A stretch of DNA of 16,855 nt from CALLVY01 sp937899855 (GTDB lineage Bacteria > Bacteroidota > Bacteroidia > Chitinophagales > Saprospiraceae), in contig JBCBQC010000122.1 of assembly GCA_039820405.1 (NCBI GenBank), positions 1-16,855 of the forward strand, read 5' to 3'. The notes under the pieces are model-generated. The model was not told where the DNA came from, did no database searches, and worked only from the letters and a program-made list of their open reading frames with translations. Shown piece after piece: positions 15,801 through 16,855 of this stretch. The stretch's first letter is position 1; each line of letters begins with the position of its first letter. Position numbers and translations under genes: made by a program.

Positions 15801-16855
15801 GTGCGCGACTCCCCCATTACGTGGCAAAGCGACTCGCCCTGCCCATCGTAGGTCCGCGTCGTGATGTGGTTCCAGCTGCCATCCGTCGCCGGAGGATTGT
15901 AGTAGTTGTTCTCGTCATTGCTCGGTACAAAGCTCCCCGTGCTGTTGAAGTAGTTGTCGCACATCCCTCCGTCGCCAAAGGTCACCCGCATCTCATCCTC
16001 CTGCCCGGCAAAGTAATCGTACATGATGGGGTGCAGGTCGATATTGGCATCCGTATTAAAGCGTTTCTTTTCCACTCCATTGACGTAGAGTACCAGATTG
16101 CCCCCTTCCCGCGCCATGCGCACCTTGGTGCCCGCGTACATCTCATTGGGATCCAGATAGGTGGAGTAATTATTCCAGCCCCCCGTCTGCAAGTGCTGGT
16201 AATCCGGGTCGGGATTCCGGGCCGAAACGTACAGCAGACGGGTGTTCGGATTGAAGAAAAAGCGCGCTACCGCGTAGCTAAAGCTCGTGTTCTTACTCGA
16301 CATCCACAGCACGTAGCGGTACTTGGTAATATTGGTACCGTTGTAGGCCATGTCGATGCCCCCATCCGCTCCCCGCTTGAGCACGCTACTCCCCACGCGC
16401 CAACTCCCCGAATTGTAAAAATTGGGAGATTGATCGGCCACCATCTCGGTGATCCAAACCATTTCCTGTTCCAAACCCGTTCCCGAGGGGTCGGAGAAGT
16501 AGGGATAGAGCAGGTGCGAGGAAGTCGCTCCCGAATTGTCGTAATGGTGAATCTCCGTCCCGTTGCGCAATAGGCTGTAGCGCCCGTTGCTGTACTTGAC
16601 TTCCAAGACGTCGCCGACGTTGAGCGGTTCGGACACGGAGCCAGCGTAGGAAAAGTTGACGTGGACGCTAAAGCTGGTACTAAAACGTCGAACCCCGTAA
16701 CGCATTCCCGACAGGTTACTCAAGCTGGTATTGTTGCCGTAAAAACCGATGGAAAAACTGTTGACGCCGTTGTAGACGTAACGCAGAATGTTAGTACTCG
16801 TATTGGGGCGGTAGTCATCCGCTACAAATTGGGTACCATCGTCCAGGGCCCACAC
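12158..16855 (-). CDS. RHS/YD-repeat polymorphic toxin (RHS-A) with class 3 lipase tip, 5'-partial
   Basis: The window shows 1565 codons and the start lies beyond the right edge. The first codon seen is GTG (Val) and not a start. Aligned to RHS-B (WALDDGTQ against WELNNGTQ), about 32 codons are missing, including the signal peptide. The order of parts is the same as in RHS-B: two lectin-like units, the entry block (NHITTRTYDGQGE, LDEIGREVQQQ), YD repeats over about 690-1270, and the RHS core at about 1280-1341 (YAEKDEETGW, GRWMTIDPY, SPYLAFGNQP). Shared runs such as HPFSMALHY and DYRSAN show that the two are paralogues. C1202 and C1205 (window numbering) form the same CxxC as in RHS-B. The boundary reads DFDGG where RHS-B has DPDGG. 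The stop overlaps the ankyrin lipoprotein start by 4 nt. A companion gene like that at 5551-10812 may lie upstream, outside the window. Confidence 0.93.
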   Translation of the reverse strand: MWALDDGTQFVADDYRPNTSTNILRYVYNGVNSFSIGFYGNNTSLSNLSGMRYGVRRFSTSFSVHVNFSYAGSVSEPLNVGDVLEVKYSNGRYSLLRNGTEIHHYDNSGATSSHLLYPYFSDPSGTGLEQEMVWITEMVADQSPNFYNSGSWRVGSSVLKRGADGGIDMAYNGTNITKYRYVLWMSSKNTSFSYAVARFFFNPNTRLLYVSARNPDPDYQHLQTGGWNNYSTYLDPNEMYAGTKVRMAREGGNLVLYVNGVEKKRFNTDANIDLHPIMYDYFAGQEDEMRVTFGDGGMCDNYFNSTGSFVPSNDENNYYNPPATDGSWNHITTRTYDGQGESLCHVMGESRTYLDEIGREVQQQRKDVQTNQVWASEQLYDRYGRPAIKTLEAPTGSQRIRHQDNFVLDESGNPYGHDDFEGNKLNDPNEVGDQLNTVGWWYSSNNNQEEWQAVTDFPYVREEYSDLTGQLRRIAGAGDTYRMGEDHEFATYSMPAGSELRHVFGDKHPLCLLAGNSDYDSGNQLQSWCNSTTFTNQYWKTISVDPNGDQVVSFVDRNGNVVATAEGGGSVNNLRSTTIVVKPGSYRDIHLPKRIGSGTVMTLSGSGRNYTIYDLEDESTEANNETASSKFLFHGLYRVVNNNSTQNLTITYDINYLDYTLSIYNLRDQLVATVAPNDVLYNATSPGHKAYSIFRYNSLGQKVWEKLPDEGVTEYYFTAEGWPRFSQNAKQAAQGRYHYKKYNLRGREIEAGESSSSATSLAFRVDNHSFPTSGNTEQTYMEYDTPDSGFSLAGYTQTYLSGKVSKTWNSHETVWYSYDEEGRLIWEARDIVGDLTTKVTEYRYDLLGNVTEVIYQKNQTDEFRHQYGFDLHQRMTSVSTRRDDPVQTAATNQAQFTYTMDDKIEHRSLGGGLDNDHYIYTLSGQLKAVNPKDMLIIDVANGGGHPFSMALHYYKSDYRSANGKWKDTYQLPHSSSTSTSYNSFTGNIVASRWKARASNGVSDLSGHFAYRYRYTRRDELYQAHFANIVPYSNSSYAGQASYISDYYNTLSYDLNGNIKTLRRYSAGNLVCSGFSLLMDNLTYQYSTTPGQNRLRHINDSYSYNCTTDELTSQSTDNYEYNVMGQLVKDVQANHYIEYDSYGRVSKVRNGTNSSAPILSEYFYGPDGKRVRKRVFSGLSWSTTWYVGMNGKTQAIYQGGSSCISCTPVHAEVPIYAEERIGAVYPQQSWENRYELSDQVGNVRAVIRAGSDGKAEVLSYADYYPHGWELPARKLSASPTYRHTFQGQYAEKDEETGWNAFELRSYDARVGRWMTIDPYREFHSPYLAFGNQPHQVVDFDGGCTTCPDEVYVVLANHVYGAQVGDVTSHGWEVIDVTDNPSGLYGALYRGTADSGFEGQYIYATAGTEDLKKDGVEDLLQVFGESAQYSESVEIAHSLAEEYNEISFTGHSLGGGLASANALATETKAVTFNAAGLSGLTRKNLGLNGNSADITSYIVEGEILDKVQRNTGLRAEANLRIMLPSVGKNTFDKHKMGNVQDAFRIYQELIQMSDRTFIIDNTDPPRP

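Noticed and set aside
15332..16573. Long plus-strand frame of 413 codons opposite RHS-A
   Set aside because: It lies fully antisense to a well-supported RHS gene. Its product is rich in Val, Ile, Pro and Arg with no recognisable domain, as expected from the complement of Tyr/Asp/Asn/Gly-rich coding DNA. The other plus-strand frames were rejected for the same reason.
16853..16855. Apparent start codon of RHS-A at the window edge
   Set aside because: The codon is GTG, the very first in the window. Alignment to RHS-B shows it is internal, with about 32 codons missing.
111..16855. CRISPR array, tRNA/rRNA, insertion sequence or transposase
   Set aside because: No regularly spaced direct repeats, RNA gene patterns, transposase motifs or terminal inverted repeats were seen. 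The repeats present are YD protein repeats with diverged DNA.

Overview
The window is read almost entirely from the minus strand and carries two consecutive RHS/YD-repeat polymorphic-toxin loci. The organism is most likely a member of Bacteroidota, perhaps of the Saprospiria/Lewinella type. The grounds are the style of the RHS shell (NHITTRTYDG...DELGRP entry block, GRWMTIDPY...SPYLA.GN core), A-rich leaders instead of clear Shine-Dalgarno sites, Sec signal peptides on the giant proteins, and moderately GC-rich coding DNA. No taxonomic marker gene is present, so this is inference.

Layout in the direction of transcription (right to left). Locus A: an RHS shell protein that is cut by the right window edge (12158-16855) and ends in a class 3 lipase tip. 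Its stop overlaps by 4 nt the start of an ankyrin-repeat lipoprotein (11277-12161), a likely immunity protein. A 464-nt gap (10813-11276) follows, with hairpins, an inverted repeat followed by a T-rich tract, and a weak candidate promoter. Locus B: a 1753-aa secreted shell-like companion (5551-10812); 29 nt later a 160-aa secreted protein of unknown function (5039-5521); 98 nt later a complete 1609-aa RHS protein (111-4940) whose last ~235 residues are an unrelated, AT-richer tip with a His...Cys arrangement. Its stop overlaps by 4 nt a TTG-started lipoprotein (1-114) that runs off the left edge and is easily missed.

How they may work together (inference). The RHS repeats should form a beta-cage that holds the variable C-terminal tip. 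Tandem lectin-like domains at the N-terminus may bind a surface glycan. The 1753-aa companion, which ends in a YD repeat, may complete the shell, much as TcB and TcC do in Tc toxins. Both tips are followed by translationally coupled lipoproteins. This fits toxins that act on the envelope (a phospholipase in A; perhaps a papain-like hydrolase in B), with immunity placed in the periplasm. The same chassis with two unrelated tip/immunity pairs is the main result. No delivery system (PAAR, VgrG, T9SS sorting domain) is visible in the window.
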